DNA from: Drosophila miranda
Lineage: Eukaryota; Arthropoda; Insecta; Diptera; Drosophilidae
Direction of reading: 5' to 3'
Assembly: GCF_003369915.1 (NCBI RefSeq)
Contig: NC_046675.1
Span: forward strand, 26,908,001 to 26,972,000
DNA: 64,000 nucleotides
Shown here: positions 22,234-33,935 of the stretch, piece after piece
Layout: each line of letters starts with the position of its first letter
How positions within the stretch are numbered: the stretch's first letter is position 1
Notes under the pieces: model-generated
What the model was told of the DNA's origin: nothing
Seen by the model: only the letters and a program-made list of their open reading frames with translations
Database searches by the model: none
Translations under genes and position numbers: made by a program

Positions 22234-23328
22234 GTTTCGAATAATATTGCTGGATTCAACACAACCAAACTCGCCCGGACGAACTCAAAATACTTAATTT
22301 GGAAACTGGAACTTGGAAATACAATAATAGATTGATTGTTTTAATAAATGTGCTATTGTATTCTGCCTTTTTGTATTGTTTTCTTGTTGTTGTTGATGTG
22401 TCGTTCAGGGCTGCCGACAAATTTCAGGGTACCATGAATTCGAATGTCAGCGTTCTGGTTCCACCAGAGATACTAGTTCAGTTCGTGGTTCCGTTCCTGA
22501 GAAGCGCGCTTTTGAGAATAAATTTTCAATGTCCTAAATTAATCAAAAGGAATGACATATGTATAATCATTCTACTGGTCTTTGTCTATCGCACAACTAC
22601 AATTGGACATTCCGAATGCTATAGCTATCGGTGGGAGCGGATAGAAATAGCCGAACACGCACTTTCGTTTGCCGATTTACATACACGTAAAAAGTTTATC
22701 CCCCGCACACTTGTGGTCTGATTTGGACCGTTTCGACATATGTACTACGTGGAGCAAAGATTGTCCATAATAGCTTCTAAGCTGAGCTATTAGTTTGCTT
22801 TGGAATACACCTTAGCTTGTCATTCTAATCAATAATAATTTATTTGATATGCCCTCTTAGAGGGTATTAAAAATCGGCAACCAGACCCCCAAAACGTTTT
22901 TTTTTTTTTGGTTATATCTTCATTTTTTTATAATGCATTCATTTGTAAAACATACAAATTATTGTTAAATTTGTTATAGGGTTACATACACATATGGTTG
23001 ATGAAATGGAAATGCTTGATATTACCGTCGCACCCGCCGTGGGACTGTGTCAGTAGACGCGATATGGACAACAAACATACATATGCTAAACGCTTGCCTT
23101 AAATCTTAGACTCTACTTGGACCTTATAGGTGTAAGCATCATATAACTAGGCCCACATTTACACGCCGCCGTCAACATCGGCTAACATAACGTATAAAGT
23201 AAAAAGTAAATACACGAACATGCACATTGTATAGACTTAAGCTAATATGGTTAACGGAATGGAATGTCTGGCTTGTTGTCCGGAAACTAAGTATTCGGAC
23301 GATTAAGTCTTCTCATTTACATATGTAT
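22234..23328. other. Intergenic between tube and the TMEM129-like gene
   Basis: Contains the TMEM129-like promoter (near 22,240-22,320) and the tube 3' UTR, with a minus-strand AATAAA candidate at 22,844-22,839. A 140-codon plus-strand ORF at 22,299-22,721 shows no motif and is not called as a gene. Confidence 0.4.
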
Positions 23329-24745
23329 CTACTGCTGCAATTCACTCAAGTTCGGAATGTTGCTGGCATAATCATCGTTCGAAGCTGAGCTGGAGTCGTT
23401 GGTTAGTTCAAAGCTATTATCACCGCTTGTACCAGTGACCGTCGTCAGACTGGAGTCGTTGTTTGAGTTGTGCTGCTCGGAATTGCTTAGGTTTGGCAGG
23501 GATGCATCGGCGTAGTCTCCCTCTTCGTCTATGTCGTCATCGTCATCTTCGTCGTTACTCAAACTGCTTGTGCTACCACTGTCTTGATGGAAGGCTTCGC
23601 CATTCTCAGCGTTCAAATTTAAAGCACTTATCATTGGCAAATTATTGAGGCTTGCCGCCGTAGGGGTAGTTGTCGAATTGGCTGATACAGCATCCGCAGC
23701 GACAGGGCCGCTTATCTCGGCGGGGTTATCAATTAAAAGAGTGATTATTGGTATGTTGGGTGGATCTGTGGAGCTGCTTCCATTGCTCGTATTCTCAAGC
23801 GCAGTGGAAGCCGTTGTCATTGATGCTGCTGAGCTGTTAATGAGTATAGACAGATTTGGGATATTTTGTGGAGGCGGCTGCTCAACCTGCGCCGGCTCCT
23901 GTAGTTGTTCGCTGGGATTGAGGATTGTTAGATTAGGTATATTGGGAGTGGTTGCCGTCGCAGATGTGGTGCCCGTCAAGGCGCTAGGGCTGGCAGCGTT
24001 CTTTTGATGTCGCGAGGAACGAGGCGGCGCTGTGGGAGGAACACTCGCTGATGGTTGCGGCACACTCTTGTCGCGCCGCACCATGTGCTTGTCAAAGTAA
24101 TCTAAGTTGATTCCCAGACTACCTTGGGCAGCCGCATTCAATGCTGCTGTGTTGGGCAGATAGCTTGCATCCGTCGCCTCGGTGTCCACGTCCATATCGT
24201 CGCCGAGCTCTAGGCTGAAATGCGCCGCAGGTCCATCAGCAGGGCGCTCAGGTTTGGGCTCTTAAATAAAGAAAGGTCACGATACGTAACTCTTTAATTG
24301 AATAAAAACAGAAAATTCCAACCTTACCATTCAGGAAATTTAGCGCCACGAAATCAGCTGCACTGAAAAGCTCTGCTTCTACTAGGAGCTGCAGTAGCAC
24401 TCCGACAGTGGGGCGCTCGTTTAGCTTCCCCGAAGTTTTCCACTCATCAATCATTACCTGCGAAATGCTTTGATCGGGAGGTAACCTTTCCGCAACTCCG
24501 TCAATCAGGCTTATGTCTTGAGCTGTATACTTTGGCCCGCCGTTGGCAGTAATCTTCACCGCACCGGCTGCGCTACAGGCCTGCACGTCCAGGCCTTTGG
24601 GTATGATCGACATAAGCTTTCGCCAGCATGCATTGACATCCAAAATTGTGGCCAGCTTGTAGATGTCGTTATCCTCGACGCGCCGCAGTTCTGTGGTGCG
24701 CGTATATTTTGAGGAACTTCCGCACCAACCGTTCGCCTTCGCCAT
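23329..24745 (-). CDS. tub: Tube, death-domain adaptor of the Toll pathway
   Basis: Exons (minus) 24745-24328 and 24260-23329, phase 1 junction, 449 aa (D. melanogaster Tube is about 460). The N-terminal ~150 residues form the death domain: YTRTTELRRVEDNDIYKLA, CWRKLMSIIPKG, MIDEWKTSGKLNERPTVGVL, FSAADFVALNFLN. The C-terminal half carries the Tube repeats, short blocks such as IPNLTILNP, IPNLSILI, IPIITLLI, LPMISALNL and IPNLSELQQ at the very end, separated by Ser/Thr/Asn-rich linkers. Tube links MyD88 to the kinase Pelle below Toll in immunity and dorsal-ventral patterning. An in-frame ATG at 24,922 is rejected as start because the motif 1 promoter site is directly adjacent to it. Confidence 0.96.
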
Positions 24746-24922
24746 GACGATGTGCTCTTCTCGAGGTTTCTGGTGGAAGGGTGTTGTTTCCGAACCCTTG
24801 TTCGGGTTGTTAGTTTGTGTTTCCAATTGTCCGGCCTTTCGATGTGCGTTATAGAAACATTTTCGCATTTCTTCAACGCCGCAACAAAGCTTTAATGTAT
24901 TTTTTGTCTGTTGCGTTTCCAT

Positions 24923-24975
24923 CAGTGTGGCCGCGGATTTATCGCCCGACCCTCAGAAATATACCAAAATATACC
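24923..24975 (-). promoter_or_regulatory. tube core promoter (motif 6 pair + motif 1)
   Basis: On the minus strand, two GGTATATTT units (24,975-24,956) are followed by CGGCCACACTG at 24,933-24,923, a motif 1 match. The ATG at 24,745 is ~180 bp downstream. The intervening GAGGGTCGGGCGATAAA resembles the same position in the MTHFSD-like promoter. Confidence 0.7.
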
Positions 24976-24989
24976 GATTAATTTAAAAA

Positions 24990-25150
24990 AAAAACCATAA
25001 ATATACTGACGAGTTCAAGCTTTTGATATTCCATGCAATATAACTAACTAAATAAAATCCTCAGCTCTGCCCACATAATTTTATCCGATTAATGAATTAA
25101 TTTTCTACCTTACTGACTTATTTTAACCACTTGCTTTTATTCGATCTTGT
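24990..25150 (-). repeat. Dispersed repeat body, copy B
   Basis: Shows the family order after the tube promoter block: ATATACTGACGAGTTCAAGC, TTTGATATTCCATG, CTGCCCACATAATTTTATCC and a CTTGCTTTTATT end. More diverged than copies A and C. Confidence 0.65.
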
Positions 25151-25499
25151 CTGAAAAAAGGTTTTAGCGAAATAGGTCGCACAAAACAACGAAAGAGGAT
25201 AGTCGTTTATGTTGCTCAATTTAGAGATTCCGTTAAAAACAGTCGCAATGTTAAAGACTTGATGCGTGTGTAGGCCTTTGTATACCCTATTTCGTTAATT
25301 TATTATGAAGACCCTGTTTTCCGAACTCTTTTTAAAACGTAATTAACAACGAAATTTTCCAAAATTTATATGTTTTAGACATATTCATGCATATGATTAG
25401 TATCTTGTAACCTACGGAGGCTGCGATGACAAACATTTTCTCAATTCTATAATATCCTTTTCTCTAGGGTATGAAAATTAGGTTGCCGAGAATCATTGT

Positions 25500-25700
25500 T
25501 GTCAACCGGTTATTACGACGAATTCCTGGTTTTTGATCTTCCATCAAATATTACTAGCTATATAGAACATTTAGCTTTGCCGAAGTAATTTTATACGATT
25601 GATGAATCAATTTTCTGCTTAACTGGCTTATTTTAAATACTTGCTTCTATTGGATTTTTATATAACGTTGAAAATGAAATTTAATAGATTGATGAAATTG
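25500..25700 (-). repeat. Dispersed repeat body, copy D
   Basis: Contains ACGACGAATTCCTGG, AATATTACTAGCTATATAG, TTTTATACGATTGATGAATC and CTTCTATTGGATTTTTATA, close to copy A. No gene start adjoins it. Confidence 0.68.
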
Positions 25701-25734
25701 ACAAAATATACCATTATACACCGATATACCGTAA

Positions 25735-25935
25735 ATATACGTCGGTTCAATTTTGACCTAAAAAATACCGAAAAGTATTAAAAATACGGTAAACGGTCAC
25801 CCTGGTTTCCATGCAGTGCGATAAAATATACCGTCTGACCCTCAGAAGTATACCGAAATATACCAATGAAAAAAACCAACTTAACCCAATTAACTCCCTC
25901 CATTCAAACAGGTGCACAACTTGAATTAAAATTAA
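25735..25935. repeat. Dispersed repeat, second subtype (pair of 5640-5830)
   Basis: Starts with GTAAATATACG and includes CGGTCACCCTGG (a weak motif 1), GATAAAATATACCGTCTGACC, then the CCAACTTAACCCAATTAAC block and AACAGGTGCACAACTTGA. This parallels 5640-5830. Confidence 0.6.
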
Positions 25936-26340
25936 ACTCTTGTAGATCCATTTTATCCTTCCTCTTTAATTACAAAAAACCCACCCCCCAGTTCACCGGA
26001 ACTGCGCTAAAATTCTTCAAGTTTCATAATATTAAATATAATAATAATATAATAATCATAATAATTAAATGCTCACTGGTCGTTAAGGCGTTCGTTCTCT
26101 GTCCATCATCGGAAATAAAATTTCTTGATACTAATATGGGCATTGCCGTCAATAAAAACACACTTTCATATATCTTTGTTCCGATATTATTTTCTAAATT
26201 GATTGAGAAAGATTTGTTTTTTATAATTAGTATTGTATTTTATATGTTTGATTATAAAATAATAAATAAATAATCACAAAAAATACGTGTCATCAAGGTC
26301 GAAGAATTTGGAGGAGGACATTATTTGGTTCAATTATCTG
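25936..26340. other. AT-rich intergenic DNA
   Basis: The 135-codon ORF at 25,866-26,273 begins inside the repeat and has an Ile/Lys/Asn-rich composition expected of random AT-rich DNA. No gene supported. Confidence 0.35.
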
Positions 26341-26349
26341 TCCAGGTTT

Positions 26350-26645
26350 CTAGGGTAGAGCTGTTGGGCAGGTCGACTGGGTGTAATCTGGCCAGCCTAC
26401 GACTGTATCTGGTTCTCGCAAGACGCCTAGCCAGTACATTAGGGTGGCTTTTGAGCTTACAAATATGGTACCAACAAATGGTACGTTAAGGTCCTTGGCG
26501 ATGTCCCGGGTACGGATATACCACTCAGCTCCGGAGACCCTACGCAGAAATGTACTCTGGAATGTCATGATCCTCGCAAGGTTAGTCTTGGTGGCAATCC
26601 CATACACCTGAGTGCCGTACTTCCAGGCAGGGGCTAGTATGGCTT
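26350..26645 (-). pseudogene. C-terminal remnant of a Jockey-type reverse transcriptase
   Basis: Minus-strand frame: AILAPAWKYGTQVYGIA, TNLARIMTFQSTFLRRVSGAEW, YIRTRDIAKDLNVPFV. This is the C-terminal region of Jockey-clade ORF2 proteins (YGIQ.WG.A....I...Q.K.LR...A.WY..N..I..DL.I). The catalytic RT domain is absent, and it is 5'-truncated as most dead LINE copies are. Confidence 0.75.
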
Positions 26646-26659
26646 AGGAGATTATTACT

Positions 26660-27030
26660 TGGTTTTTATACCCGATACTCAAAATGAGTATAGGGGTATG
26701 TTAGATTTGTGGTGAAAATAGATGGAACGTATATATATTCTTGATCAGCATCAATAACCTAGTCCGCCCCCCACAAAGGACGAAAATCTGTGGCATCCGC
26801 AATTTTGAAGATGCGAGAAAACTAAAAAGGCACAATCATAGAAAATTATCATATCTAAAAATTATATATCATATTGCTGAATCTGGATCAGATCGGATCA
26901 TTTTTATAGCAAAAAAGAACAAATCAATTTGCAGTGGCTACGCAGCGCCCGACGAGCCATACTGACTAAGTATCGGGTGTTATAGTAGAGTTGCGGTCAC
27001 AGCAGCAACTCACAACGTGCCCCCTCGTTT
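26660..27030 (+). repeat. Dispersed 'ATACCCGATACTCAAAATGAG' type repeat, copy 1
   Basis: Begins with a TATACCCGATACTCAAAATG block, then TTCTTGATCAGCATCAATA, a GGACGAAAATCTGTGGCAT block, and ends near GACTAAGTATCGGGTG. Related copies at 27,120-27,650 (inverted) and 49,735-50,100. Such sequences are common in obscura-group genomes and have been linked to Helitron/DINE-like elements; that class is not proven here. Confidence 0.7.
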
Positions 27031-27119
27031 GCACTAGGTACTGGGGTGTACTGAGTGTTTCCCAGGCCGCAGGTTGCACAATATACCAATTGATAGGATA
27101 TCTCGGACAACAATTGAAA

Positions 27120-27650
27120 TAAACGAGGGGGAATTTATTTATACCCGATACTAGGTCAGTAATGCACGACAAAGAGTGTGTGAGAGAGAGAGATACAAAA
27201 AATAAGTAAGCGCGTGGACGGAGTTGTGTAGCCACTGAAATGTAATTTTTTTTTTCTGGCTATATATCTGCTAGATACGGCCTTCTCTATGATTCTCAGA
27301 TTTTAGTTATCTCGTATGTTCAAAATTGTGCATGCCACAGATTTTTGTTCTTTGTATGGGCGGAAAGGAGCGGGGCTAAATTTGTAAGTACACTAGTAGC
27401 TGTGTGATATCTGGATACAAAATTGGGTTGGTCCAGCTATTATAGTCTCTGATAACTAGACTTTAAACAAGAACGACGAACAGACGGACAGACAGACATG
27501 GCTTTATCAAATCGGCTAACGATGCTGATCAAGGATATATATATATACTTTATGGGGTCGGAAACGCTTCCTTTTGGGCGTTAAACAAATCTACTATGCC
27601 CCAATTCTCTTTTTGAGTATCGGCTTTAAAAAACAGACTGATGTTTATAA
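27120..27650 (-). repeat. Same dispersed repeat, copy 2 (inverted)
   Basis: Inverted relative to copy 1: TATACCCGATACTAGGTC, GTAGCCACTGAAATG, ATGCCACAGATTTTTGTTC, ACGGACAGACAGACATGG, GATGCTGATCAAGGATATA, GGGGTCGGAAACGCTTCC. It is longer and more complete than copy 1. Confidence 0.7.
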
Positions 27651-28420
27651 AAAATGTAAGGAAAAATAGATACAGATAAAATATAATATATAATATACAA
27701 ATCTCCAAAACTGTTCGACCGATTTTTATGAAACTGTTTTTGGAAAAAAACAAAATCGTATCTTTGGCGAACAGCGATACCAAACGACTGATAAAATATT
27801 TTTTATAAGTTACTTAGCAGCCAGTTTCATGGAAACACGATACTCCCGCACCATATCGGCTGTGCTTCATCGACAACATAGATAAATGGAAACAAGAACT
27901 GCTCAAGTTGAAATAAATGAAAACATTTTTATTTTTCCTTTTTTTAAGAAAGTTGGACGGAGTTGCATTTACATGAAGCTTGTTGGTATAAAAAAAGCAC
28001 AAAATAATGGACACAAAAAATAAAAAATCAGAAACCTGATTTCAGCTTACACTAATACAATTAATTCGTTGCTAGATCCAAAAATATGTTCATAAAATCT
28101 TTGTAAAAGGTTTGTTTTTCCCCATTTTGGGCTACTTATTCTTATATAAGGTCACTTTCTTAACTTTTTACCATATATATGTATATGTATTTTGATGTTT
28201 GTGCATATATATATACGTCTATATGTGATCAATTCGAGTTCGTCATGTTTGGTATTTAAGAAAATACGGAATGCTTGTTGACCTTTTTATCTTCTAAACG
28301 AGACTCTTGGGTTTTTTTGTGTGTGTATAGTCAATAAAGCTTTGCGCTTTGTCTAATCCTGGACGGCTCTTCGTTTCTTACTGCCTAATAAGCTGATCTG
28401 CTTCCTGATTTGTCCTACAT
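27651..28420. other. Contactin 3' UTR / intergenic
   Basis: AT-rich, no coding supported. Probably holds the Contactin 3' UTR downstream of the stop at 28,421. Confidence 0.4.
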
Positions 28421-31400
28421 TTAGTGATTTGTGTAAAAGAAAGTAGTGATAAAGAGCAACACGCTCATGATCAGCGCCGTATTAATGTTATGGCCATAGT
28501 GCGTGTTTGCGGCATTACGCGTGGTCTTGCCCATTTGGAAGCGCAGCGTGGGACTGGACATCCGACCGTCGCCTCCGTTGCTGAAGGCCAGCACACGCAT
28601 GTTGTAACTCTTGCCAGGCGTGAGGGTATTGATGTACGACTCTAGCTTTTGTCCCACTTTCACGATCGTGTTGTTGGCAGTAATCATGTTCTGATCCGTT
28701 TCCCAAATGCGAACCTAAGAAGAGTGGCGTGTTAATAATTAATCCAATATCGCGGACTAGCTCCCCTACCTTGTAGCCTTCAATCGGCTCTTCGTCCTGC
28801 GAGGGTGATACGTATCGCCATACAACTCGAACGGTGGATGGATTTATTCCATAAACATGCACCGAAGATGGCGGCTTCTGTGGCGCCTTGCGATATGTGC
28901 GTTCTGGAATGTATTCAAAGGAAAGCCACAATTAAATAATGAAATCTCTTTCTTGTTCTCGCCTGAGACAACCTTCGAATCGTTCGCTCTCGGGTCCCTC
29001 GCCCGCAGCATTGTAGGCCATCACTTTGACAAAGTAATAGGTGTCTGGTTGCAGACCGACTATCAGCGCCCAATTTCTTGTTGTCCGTGAGAGGTAGTAC
29101 ACGGAATCTTCCTCTTGGTGTGTTGTCTTCCAGTACTTCAACTAAAAATGCATAAAGCTATAATAAATAGTTCAGGCCAGAATCCATTCAGATTCTTACC
29201 CGATGACCAATCAGCTTGCCGCGGATATTCTCGCGAGACATGTCAATGGGTGACCAAGTGACGTTGAAGCAGGTCGAATTGAAAGGCATAGCGAACGGTT
29301 TCTGCGGAGCCACCTGGGGCATATCCTCTGCAGAATGAATAATAGCGACATCACTTTCTGGCCCCTTGCCAATGCTGTTTATGGCCTGCACCTTGACTTC
29401 GTATTCGGTGTAGTAGTTGTTGAGCGGAATGTTGACCACGGCCACGCCCATGTTTTGTTTCGTTATCTCGTCGGTTGCCCACTCTAGGGCGCCCTTTAAT
29501 TTCCAAAATACCTTGTAGCGTATGCCGTGGCTGTGCTGCTCCTCCGGCAACAGGGGATCCCAGGTGATGGTCAGATCGCCGATCTTGCCACCGCCGCCTC
29601 CCACATTCCTTGGCGCTATGTAGGGCTTGTCCTCATACGTGCTGTAGATGGGCGAGGGAGCTGAGGGCGTGCCTATGCCCAGGTCGTTCACAGCAGTAAC
29701 ACTGAACTCGTAGGCCGACCAGGGAGTCAGGTTTACCACCTCGGCCTGCTGCCGCGATGTGTAGCGATCGACTTCACGGGCCTGCACATGCGTCGACACA
29801 TTTACCCAGGTACGGTTCCAATTGGTCCGACCCAGGATGTTGTAGTAGCGGATGGCCCGACCATTGTTCGCTCCGTCCACCCACTCGATGATCGCCTTCG
29901 TCTTGCTAATCTGAATAACCTGAACGCCGCCTGGGGCGCCGGGTGCCCCCTCTATCACCACGCTGGTCTTGCTGCTGATTTCATTTACGGCCGACTTGAC
30001 GACACACTCATAGTCGCCTGCATCCCGCATGGTGGTGTTGTGCACCGTCAACCTGTTCCAGTTGACAATCTGCGGATAATGCGGATGATATTAGATCGGT
30101 TTCAATACAGAGCAGTCAATATCAGTTCAGTCTTACAATGCGCTCAGTGCCGTCGTGGTTGTTCTTTAGAATCTCCCCATTGTGCTTCCAGACATAGGCA
30201 ATGTCCAACAGCTCATCATAGGCGGCCTCGCAGTGAAGGTAGATCAGATCGTGTTCCTTGGAGACGATGCGCTGGGGTGGTGTTTGGATGAAGCGTATTT
30301 CCTCTGTAAATAGAAAATAGTTTTGTTTTCAACAGTTGCGCCACAGTTAGAGGCACAGTTTTATCTTACGAAGCACAATGACGCGAGCATGGGACTCGTC
30401 TGTACCGGCCTGGTTTGAGGCACTGCAGGTGTACATGCCCTCATCGTCGCGAGAGGTGGGCGATATGATCAATGTGCCGCTGGGCAAGATGCGACGATGT
30501 CCACCCGAGCCTAGGAGCTGACCGTCTTTTTTCCACTGGAACTTTGGTCGCGGAGCTGCTTCGGGGTCGCAGACGATCGTTGTGTTGCCGTTATAAACGG
30601 CATAGATCTCGGACTCGAGTGGGTGCTTTTTGAAGGATGGCTTCATGGAGAGCACTCGCAACTGGGCCGAGGAGAATGAGGTCTTCAGCTGGTTCTGGGC
30701 TCCACACTGATACATGCCCTCATCCTTCTCTCTCTCCAGAAATTTGATGGTCAACACATTATCCTGGATCACATACCGATCCCGATTAATGGTCAGCGGG
30801 TCGAGGCGCTCGGCGTTTTTGTACCACGTGTAGTTGGCGTCGGGAATGGAAAACGCCTCGCAGATAAAGGTCACATCGCTGTTGTAGTCCTTGATCATAT
30901 CTTTCAGAGGGATCGTAAACTCGGGTCGCATCTGGATGTTTATGTAGATGCTCTTCTCCAGTGTCTTGCGCGGATTGCTAATGGTACAGCTGTACTCGCC
31001 ATTGTCGTTGGTTGTCGCGTTCTGAATGATCAGAACGCGCCCGTAGTTGGCCGTGTAGGCATTGCGCTGCAATGGCAAGCCCTTGCGCGTCCAATTGTAT
31101 GAGGGAATGGGATAGCCGAAGGCCATGCACTCCAGGCGTATTTCATTACCGGCCACTGGTGCCTCCGGGAAGACCTTTGGGAAGGTGTTGGCAAATATCA
31201 GAGCCTGGTAGTTGCTGTTGGGCGTGACGCGCAGGGCGAAGAAGGGCCCATTGCGACCCGTGTCCGATACCAGAGTCTGCACCGTGCACGAATAGTTGGC
31301 CCTGTCCACAGTCTCGATGAATGAGAAGTAGAGGGCTCCATCGCGGGAGACAAACACCCGCTGGTCCTCCTCCACAAAGTTCGGGAAATAGTCACGGGCC

Positions 31401-33044
31401 CAGTAGTAGCGAACGTCTGGGTAGTGCTGTGGCGGGTCGCAGAATATAGACTTTCCCCAGTTCATCTCGCTGGTCTCCGCCGAACGCTTCAGATTAAACT
31501 CCATGATGAACCCAAAGTTCAAGTGCGCACTCTCCGACCGGATGCGGCCGAACTTGTTCTCCGCCACGCAGTGGTACGCTCCCTGGTCGAGGGCCTGCTT
31601 AGGCGCGTATATGATCAGATTGCCACCCGATATCGTATAGCGATCCTGAGCCAAGGGGTCAATCTTCTGGTACTCCAACGTATCATTCACATACACTTCA
31701 CGGTACCAGTAGTACGACGGAGTGGGGAAGCCGCCGGCCAGGCAGCTCAGTGTCACATCGTTGATCAGACGATTCTTGTTAACGTCAAAGGTGGTGTCAT
31801 TAGGCTGCTTGACAAAGTACGGTCCGCGCGGTATGCGCTCTATGTCCCTTATGTCCAGACCATAGTGATATGGACGCTTGTCGTCCAGCTTGATATTGAC
31901 ATTGTCCGGACTGTACAGCACCCGGGACTCGCAGATGAACAGATTCAATTCGATCTCGTAGGCCGGCATAAACATCCACCGATCCCGCTTCTTTGAGTAG
32001 GCATAGACGACGCGGTCACGCACATAGCCGTTGTCTCCAAAAGGCTGGTTGGGACCTGTGGGTAATTCGTAATTGGAATTCGTAGGTAAGAGACATTTAC
32101 AACATGTTTAAGTGACTTGTTTACTCACCGATGAAGCCACGCAGATTGTTCTGATTTCGTTGGTTAACATTGCCAGGAACTGCATTGTAAAACTGATTGG
32201 GATTGTTTAGATTCCGATTCCGGCTGATGAGGTCGTTTTGCACCAGAAATCTGTTGTCGTGCAGATCCTCGTTCTCCCAGGGCTGCTCTTCGTCAAAGGC
32301 AAATGAGTCCTCGATCTGCACCAGCTGAGTGTTGTCGTCATTGACCCAATTCTGGGGTCCTGTCTGGCGAGCGGAGATGAAGAAGCGATTCTGCCGATGG
32401 TTCTGCAATATGAGATTCTTGAGTATGAACGCGTGCTTCTCCAGATTGTCCACGTTGAGCAGATCCGCATTGTAGGCCTTGCAAATCTTCTTCGCCTCCG
32501 CCCAATTGCGCTTCGGCGAGCGTATGAAGCGGTAGCACGTTTGCCTAAACGAAACCCAATACTCTGGACAAAAGTTATCTTCGTCGCTGTACATGTCCCG
32601 ATAGCTGACTCCGCCTGCACTAATACTGTTTCGATTGAAGGGATCGTATTGGGGACCCAGTCCCCCCAAGCCGCCGCCCAGACTGTTCCCAGGTCCGCCT
32701 ATGTTGCTGCCTCCGAGGCCTCCGATGCCTCCGCCTCCGCCTCCGCCCCCGACACCGACGCCCATCTGCCGATTGCCATCGTAGTAAGTGTTGTAGCTGT
32801 TTGGGTTCTGCTTGTCCAGCAAGGGATTGTCGTATTGCGTGGTATCCGGATTCGATTGCTGCCCAGTGTAAAGCGGATTGTAGCGCGGCGAGTAGTCCTT
32901 GTTATAGCTGGGCTGATATGCCTGGGGCTGCATAGGCGGTCCCTGCTCCAGTTGGCCCTTCGGGAGGTCTCCAGGCTGCTGGGCCGTTGCCAGGACAAGT
33001 AATCGCAGGAACAAGCCGGCCAAAAGGCCGCCTTTCAGTGGCAT
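28421..33044 (-). CDS. Cont: Contactin, GPI-anchored cell-adhesion protein of septate junctions
   Basis: Exons (minus): 33044-32129, 32056-30370, 30303-30137, 30069-29200, 29141-28973, 28903-28770 and 28714-28421; about 1411 residues. Domain order: signal peptide (GLLAGLFLRLLVLATA), Gln/Asn/Gly-rich linker, C-type lectin-like domain (CPEYWVSFRQTCYRF, W...EAKKICKAYNADLL), six Ig domains (repeated Y.C: GAYHCVAEN, YSCTI, MYQCGAQ, MYTCSAS, YECVVKS), four FNIII domains, and a hydrophobic GPI tail (ALIMSVLLFITTFFYT). Cont acts with Neurexin IV and Neuroglian at pleated septate junctions. Oddity: with these splice sites the frame breaks at a run of five A (32,039-32,043, plus strand) at the start of exon 2. 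One base fewer would restore continuity. Confidence 0.95.
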
Positions 33045-33408
33045 ACTGGCTTGGTTTAGATCAAGTCTAATTTGGGAACTACTTCAGGTGTCGTTTCGCT
33101 CCAGACTAGTGGCACATTTTCGTTCGAGATTCGTCTGAGGCTATAAGCAGAAGAATGCAAAATTGAAATCTTGTTTATTTTCACAGCTAGTGCCGTAAAC
33201 AAACAGCGACGTATAAACAAATCGCCGAACATCGGTCCGTCAGTCGTTATTTTTTTCGTTATTAGGAATCCACTACGTGTCTGTGTGTGTGTGTTCGTGT
33301 GATAGGTGTGGTCGTAAGCTTTCGTTTCATTGAATCAACTTGGAATTACTCTTAATAATCTTTGCGCATATAATACGAGAATTAATTAATTAAACTATTC
33401 AAAATGTA
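33045..33408. other. Contactin 5' UTR / upstream region
   Basis: Likely 5' UTR and promoter of Cont on the minus strand. A plus-strand GTAAGTATCC at 33,406 resembles a splice donor for a transcript leaving in the other direction. No TATA box identified. Confidence 0.3.
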
Positions 33409-33719
33409 AGTATCCAAGTGAAAAAACAAAGCTTGGCTGTAGTGGAGCTATGTCTTTGAAGGAGGTGCTCCGCCCATGATGAGTAAACTAAGCTGCGCTT
33501 AGTCAAACATCCAAACCACACCTTAATTAAGATTCTTTTCAACAACAATTAACATCCCCTTCAGAGCGTTGAAGCGCTATTCATGGGTTTGATCAATGAT
33601 ACTTTAACGCTCTAAGCTGTTTACACCCACCTGTTGAGTATAACTTTATCACTAAACAACCTTAAACTATAATTCAAAATTTAATTCAAAATTAAATAAA
33701 AACAAAACTGGGCACAGCA

Positions 33720-33935
33720 AAAGTGTGACCGCGGAGTTATTGATAAAATATAGCGTCCGACCCTCAGAAATATACCAAAATATACCGTCTCATTTTAAAA
33801 ATATACCGTAAATATACTGACGAGCTCAAGTTCTATTATACATATTTCTCAATTTAGATATTCCGTCGAATATTCCCAGCTATATAAAACATTTAGCCAT
33901 GCCCACATAATTTTATTCTAAATACTTGACTTTGA
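33720..33935 (-). repeat. Dispersed repeat with promoter block, copy E
   Basis: On the minus strand, three GGTATATTT units run toward GCGGTCACACTT (about 33,732-33,721), a motif 1 site. The body (GACGAGCTCAAG, GATATTCCGTCGAATATTC, ACATTTAGCCATGCCCACAT) matches copies A to D. It points toward Cont, whose ATG is ~680 bp away, so it could serve a distal Cont promoter. Confidence 0.65.

Noticed and set aside
22299-22721. 140-codon plus-strand ORF upstream of the TMEM129-like gene
   Set aside because: No domain and no splice context. Composition fits chance in AT-rich DNA.
24746-24922. 59-residue N-terminal extension of Tube
   Set aside because: Motif 1 of the promoter abuts the upstream ATG, so transcription should start inside the extension; the shorter start gives family length.
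25866-26273. 135-codon ORF between repeats
   Set aside because: Starts inside a dispersed repeat; Ile/Lys/Asn-rich random composition.
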